Assembly (NCBI RefSeq): GCF_051488685.1
Contig: NZ_JBPSEH010000001.1
Span: forward strand, 62,001 to 126,000
DNA: 64,000 bases
Direction of reading: 5' to 3'
Origin: Melioribacter sp051488685
GTDB taxonomy: Bacteria; Bacteroidota; Ignavibacteria; Ignavibacteriales; Melioribacteraceae
Part shown: positions 60,276 to 64,000 of the stretch, in pieces
Layout: every line of letters starts with the position of its first letter
Position numbering within the stretch: position 1 is the stretch's first letter
Notes under the pieces: model-generated
What the model was told of the DNA's origin: nothing
Database searches by the model: none
What the model saw: only the letters and a program-made list of their open reading frames with translations
Made by a program: the position numbers and the translations under genes

Positions 60276-60322
60276 AAAAAAAATTTTATATAAAACGATA
60301 AAAAGGTATTTTTATTTTTAGT

Positions 60323-60348
60323 ATAATTGCTGCATATGCAACAATTAT
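60323..60348. promoter_or_regulatory. 26-bp palindrome, candidate enhancer site 1
   Basis: A palindrome centred on TGCATATGCA with 12 of 13 pairs matching, spanning ATAATTG to CAATTAT. It includes TGCAACA, the half-site also seen before dps. The position, 48-73 bases upstream of the -24 box, suits an activator site. Confidence 0.6.
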
Positions 60349-60382
60349 TGATAACTCCTTATTTTATCGTAAATTAAAGAAG

Positions 60383-60399
60383 TGCAACAAAATGTTGCA
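60383..60399. promoter_or_regulatory. 17-bp palindrome, candidate enhancer site 2
   Basis: TGCAACA-AAA-TGTTGCA is a perfect 7-bp inverted repeat with a 3-base spacer. It lies 108-124 bases upstream of the -24 box and 12 bases past the activator gene's stop codon. Confidence 0.6.
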
Positions 60400-60411
60400 T
60401 TTGCAGCAGCT

Positions 60412-61710
60412 TTAGATAAGATTACTCTCCTTCATCCAGCGCCATAAGGTTGTACGATTAATACCAAGGAGACGTGCAACTTTCGATTTATTCCAGTGGT
60501 TTTCTTCCAGTATCTGAAGTAAACGGGCGGGACTGATACTTTGATGTTGTTTTTTAATGCAGGTCGTCTTTCCCTCGAAAATAAATTCAGGCAGAGCACA
60601 AATTTTTATCGCCTCTTGACTTTTCGTTCTGATTACTGCATATTCGATCACATTTTCGAGTTCACGAATATTACCAGGCCAGTGATATGCTGTTAAAACT
60701 TCGAGTGCATCTTTGTCGATTTTTTTTATTTCTTTTTTATAAATGAAATCATATTTATTAAGAAAATGAGTAATAAGGAAAGGAATATCCTCCTTACGTT
60801 CTCTCAAAGGCGGCACTTCAATTGGAATTACATTTAATCTATAGTAAAGATCTTCCCGAAATTTACCGGCTCTTATCGCTTCTTTGATATCAACATTTGT
60901 AGCAGCAATAATTCGTACGTCGACTTTTCGTGTAATCGACTCTCCGAGTCGTTCAAATGTACCTTCCTGAATAACGCGTAGCAGTTGAGCCTGCATTTGA
61001 ATTGGCATTTCGGCAATTTCATCCAGAAATATGGTTCCTCCGTCGGCTAATTCGAATCTGCCTATTCTATCCTTTACTGCATCTGTAAAAGCGCCTTTGG
61101 CGTGACCAAACAATTCGCTCGCCAGTAATGAGGGTGGTAATACAGCACAATTCACTTTTATGTATTTTTCATTTTTTCTTTTGCTTGTAGCTTGTATAGC
61201 ATTGGCAATCATCTCTTTGCCGGTGCCTGTTTCACCAGTAATCAATACACTTGCATCAGTATATGCAATTTCCTGAATCAAATTAAAAATATTCATCATT
61301 ACACGGCTACTTCCAACTATTCCGTAAAAATGATCTGAATTTTCGTATTCATTATCGAGAAAATAAGATAAGTCTCTGATTGTAATTACCCCTCCAACGG
61401 GATTTTGATTTTCATCTCTCAATATCCCAACATTCAACTTGACATTAACAAAAGAGCCGTCCTTCCTCTTTATTCTCGATCTTAAATCGAACAAATTTTT
61501 TCCCTTCGATAAAGCTTCCGCAATGGGACAGTTCCCCATACAAAGGTCAGACTGAAAAATTTGTTTACAAATTCTTCCTTTTACCTCAGCCGTATCGAAT
61601 CCCGTAATTCTTTCAGCTGCTTTATTGAAGTAATTTACAACAAAGTTTTTATCGACAGTGAAAATCCCTTCTGCAAGAAAATCAAGAATTTCTTCATTCT
61701 TTTTAAGCAT
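60412..61710 (-). CDS. Sigma-54-dependent activator with cysteine-containing PAS domain
   Basis: 432 aa. PAS domain at about 5-115, with three cysteines in ICKQIFQSDLCMGNCPI (Cys48, 57, 61) that could bind a metal or act as a redox switch. The AAA+ domain (about 125-365) has Walker A GETGTGKE and Walker B IFLDEI. The sigma-54 contact loop reads GAFTDA instead of GAFTGA. The C-terminal HTH is Fis-like (NKSKVARLLGINRTTLWRWM). There is no receiver domain, so it works as a one-component sensor. It lies just upstream of the TPR-cytochrome operon and its sigma-54 promoter, so it is likely their activator. Confidence 0.93.
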   Translation of the reverse strand: MLKKNEEILDFLAEGIFTVDKNFVVNYFNKAAERITGFDTAEVKGRICKQIFQSDLCMGNCPIAEALSKGKNLFDLRSRIKRKDGSFVNVKLNVGILRDENQNPVGGVITIRDLSYFLDNEYENSDHFYGIVGSSRVMMNIFNLIQEIAYTDASVLITGETGTGKEMIANAIQATSKRKNEKYIKVNCAVLPPSLLASELFGHAKGAFTDAVKDRIGRFELADGGTIFLDEIAEMPIQMQAQLLRVIQEGTFERLGESITRKVDVRIIAATNVDIKEAIRAGKFREDLYYRLNVIPIEVPPLRERKEDIPFLITHFLNKYDFIYKKEIKKIDKDALEVLTAYHWPGNIRELENVIEYAVIRTKSQEAIKICALPEFIFEGKTTCIKKQHQSISPARLLQILEENHWNKSKVARLLGINRTTLWRWMKESNLI

Positions 61711-61901
61711 TATTGACTCAATTAATACTTATAGATAATAAGTGTCTTTTATCTTTTTTTTACAAAAATATAAAATTATTCTATGTAAGTAAATAAAAAT
61801 CTAAAATGATAATTCATTGCATTAAACTCATAAGAACACTCCTCTGTCAAATGAACGAATATTTTCTGATCAATGTTTTTAATTTCTCGAAAGGAGTTAA
61901 A

Positions 61902-64000
61902 ATGAAGAAGTTATTTATTGTGATAATTTTTTTTATTTCTCAAGTTTTTGCACAAAGCGGAGGGAAGTTAACAGGTCGAGTACTCGATGCATCGACGAGA
62001 ATTCCTCTGGAATTTGCAAATTTAGTTTTATTCAACGCTTCTGATTCCACTCAGTATACTGGGACGGTTACGGATAAAAACGGTAATTTTGTTATCGAAA
62101 AAATTAAACCCGGCAAATATTATTTAAGAATTAGTTTTATCGGATACGACAACAGTTTCATAAAAGACCTTAATATCAAGCCGAACACTACTCTTGATCT
62201 TGGAATTATTGAACTATCACCCCATTCTGTGGGAATCAACGACGTGGTAGTTAGCGGAGAACGTGCACCCATTTCTTATGAAATTGATAAAAAGGTTATT
62301 AATGTGGGTCAGAATATTGTTGCCGCTTCTGGTACAGCAGTCGATATTCTCGAGAACGTTCCTTCAATCACTGTAGACGTCGAAGGTAATGTCAGTTTAA
62401 GAGGAAGCACGAACTTTCGCGTTCTAATTGACGGTAGACCCTCGATATTAGACCCTAATGAAACGCTTCAGCAAATACCTGCAAGTGAAATTGAGAACAT
62501 CGAAATTATTACCAATCCTTCGGCAAAATACGACCCGGAAGGGACAGCTGGAATTATTAATATCGTTATGAAAAAAAATAAGAACATCGGTCTGAGCGGA
62601 CTAGTTGAACTCAACGGCGGTTTGAAAGATAAATACGGCGGCGAAATTATTACTGACCTCAAAAGCGATAATCTCGATATAAATTTCGGATTAAACTATA
62701 ATAAAAGAAATTTCGGTATGGATCAGAACCAAAACAACTGGACTAATCGCAACGATATATTTACTTATTATAATTCGATTGGAACATCTAAAAACAACAG
62801 AGAATTTTATGGAATACGAGGTTCAATTTCTTACGACTTTGGCAACAAAAAAATTTTAACCCTCGGTGGCAGAGCCGGTAGTCGTTCGTTCGGAGGCAAT
62901 TCTAATCTTTATTATACTCAATGGAACTCATTGAACACGCTTCCTGAAAGTTACATAAGTAGTTCTACGAGAAAAAGGAGCGGCGATTATTATTCGCTCT
63001 CTTTAAATTACATTCACAACTTTGCAGAGAAAGGGCACCAACTTACTGCCGACCTCAGCTTCGACAGCGATAATTCCGAAGAAGAATCGCTAAATAACCT
63101 TCTACTAAGTAATACTATTGTGGAAGGAAAAATTAATACAGAATCCGGTCCAGGTAAAGAATTTATTGCTAAAATCGACTACACACTCCCCTTGGGCGGC
63201 GACAGAAAATTCGAAGCTGGCTATCAGGGACAAATCGATCTTTCTGACGAAATAATTGGTTTACTTAATTACAATCCCGTTACATACGAATATGATTTTA
63301 TTGACGAATACAGTCATACAACAAAATATAGCCGAAACGAGTCGGCCATTTATACTTTGTTCCAGGATAAAATCGGAACGTTCGGCTATCAATTGGGACT
63401 CAGAGGAGAATATACAGGTAGGTCTGTTGAAATTCCCGACAGCAGCCTTGAGTTTACTCTTTACAGATGGGACTTTTTCCCATCGCTCCATATTTCCTAT
63501 GAAATTTTCGAAGGCAACGAAATTATGACAAGTTACACGCGTCGTATCAATCGTCCTCGTGGTTGGGAATTCGAACCATTTTATACCTGGATGGACGCAT
63601 ATAACGTAAGAATTGGAAATCCATCACTTCTGCCGGAATATATCGATTCTTATGAACTCGGTTATCAAACACTGATCGGCAATACGATATTTTCGTTCGA
63701 AACTTATTACCGCGTCGTAAAAAATAAGATAGAACACGTGCGATCGGCATTCTCCGATAATGTTACTTTAATGAGCGTACAAAATGTTGGTACAGATTAT
63801 TCACTGGGAACAGAACTCTTTCTGAACTTTGACTTGATTAAAAATTGGAATATTAATCTGATGGGTAATCTTTACGACTACAGAATTAAAGGGCATTTAA
63901 ACGATATTCCATTCGAAAGAAAAAGTTTTAACTGGAACGTACGATTCAATAATTCAATTAAATTGACAACGAACACAACGCTTCAATTTAATTTGATTTA
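61902..64000 (+). CDS. Outer-membrane TonB-type receptor with carboxypeptidase-like domain (3' end beyond the window)
   Basis: At least 699 codons, open to the window edge. A signal peptide (MKKLFIVIIFFISQVFAQ) is followed by a carboxypeptidase-regulatory-like beta domain (GKLTGRVLDASTRIPLEFAN). A TonB plug comes next (VSLRGSTNFRVLIDGRPS, IEIITNPSAKYDPEGTAGII), then barrel strands typical of the outer-membrane beta-barrel family of TonB-like receptors. The visible part has no TonB box. AAGGAG is five bases before the ATG. The ligand is unknown; no partner lipoprotein is visible yet. Confidence 0.9.
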   Translation, partial: MKKLFIVIIFFISQVFAQSGGKLTGRVLDASTRIPLEFANLVLFNASDSTQYTGTVTDKNGNFVIEKIKPGKYYLRISFIGYDNSFIKDLNIKPNTTLDLGIIELSPHSVGINDVVVSGERAPISYEIDKKVINVGQNIVAASGTAVDILENVPSITVDVEGNVSLRGSTNFRVLIDGRPSILDPNETLQQIPASEIENIEIITNPSAKYDPEGTAGIINIVMKKNKNIGLSGLVELNGGLKDKYGGEIITDLKSDNLDINFGLNYNKRNFGMDQNQNNWTNRNDIFTYYNSIGTSKNNREFYGIRGSISYDFGNKKILTLGGRAGSRSFGGNSNLYYTQWNSLNTLPESYISSSTRKRSGDYYSLSLNYIHNFAEKGHQLTADLSFDSDNSEEESLNNLLLSNTIVEGKINTESGPGKEFIAKIDYTLPLGGDRKFEAGYQGQIDLSDEIIGLLNYNPVTYEYDFIDEYSHTTKYSRNESAIYTLFQDKIGTFGYQLGLRGEYTGRSVEIPDSSLEFTLYRWDFFPSLHISYEIFEGNEIMTSYTRRINRPRGWEFEPFYTWMDAYNVRIGNPSLLPEYIDSYELGYQTLIGNTIFSFETYYRVVKNKIEHVRSAFSDNVTLMSVQNVGTDYSLGTELFLNFDLIKNWNINLMGNLYDYRIKGHLNDIPFERKSFNWNVRFNNSIKLTTNTTLQFNLI

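Noticed and set aside
1..64000. CRISPR arrays, insertion sequences, prophage or integrative elements
   Set aside because: No regularly spaced repeats, transposase or integrase signatures, or terminal inverted repeats were seen in a read-through of both strands. Gene content is ordinary chromosomal.

Overview
The window is AT-rich bacterial chromosome, densely coding, with short operons on both strands. I see no rRNA, CRISPR array, insertion sequence or phage genes. It most likely comes from an Ignavibacteriota / Melioribacteraceae-type bacterium (Bacteroidota-Chlorobiota side of the tree). The signs are: a type IX secretion (T9SS) C-terminal sorting domain with the NYPNPFNPTT motif, a PorW/SprE-like TPR lipoprotein, SecA with the long Bacteroidota-type insertion, a TonB receptor paired with a DUF4249 lipoprotein, a DUF4837 lipoprotein, a B-type sdhCAB operon, and TAnnTTTG -7 promoter elements before several genes.

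Layout. 1-3.4 kb: an exported YidD-like protein with two paralogous TPR/membrane proteins, then an acyl-CoA dehydrogenase. 3.5-9.7 kb (+): rlmN, two small exported proteins, a TonB receptor with its DUF4249 partner, an SMR/Gdx exporter and a TrmH-family methyltransferase. 9.7-16 kb (-): secA, P-II, TPR lipoprotein, AlbA_2 protein. 16.2-19 kb (+): glnE. 19-26.4 kb (-): greA (with an intrinsic terminator in its leader), a RibD-like protein with a degenerate deaminase half, tilS, hpt, ftsH, a dolichol-kinase-like protein and DUF4837. 26.8-36.7 kb: a membrane-thioredoxin fusion, a beta-barrel protein, CYTH and AddB-like nuclease genes, a membrane LuxR regulator, an M14 peptidase, ECF sigma factor, UspA and rpsU. 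36.7-46 kb (-): LOG protein, secG, tRNA-Met, an M48 lipoprotein, an orphan FecCD permease, obgE, an acidic protein and sdhCAB. 46.2-48.4 kb (+): a cobalamin riboswitch and btuB.

49-64 kb is the most interesting part. A sigma-54 activator with a NorR-like GAF domain is divergent from a dps-peroxiredoxin operon that has its own -24/-12 promoter and TGCAAC-type inverted repeats. Then comes a galactose operon (Na+ symporter, small membrane protein, galK, galT, YciI-like protein) with a LacI regulator and a perfect 14-bp operator. Next is a second sigma-54 activator (PAS with a cysteine cluster) upstream of palindromic enhancer-like sites, a second -24/-12 promoter, a TPR protein and a split-Soret-type dihaem cytochrome carrying a T9SS sorting domain. 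An outer-membrane TonB-type receptor runs off the right edge.

The candidate new biology is this pair of sigma-54 circuits. They share TGTTGCA/TGCAACA half-sites and appear to control redox or stress proteins, one of which is a cell-surface cytochrome. Family assignments come from motifs recalled from memory. No database search was run.
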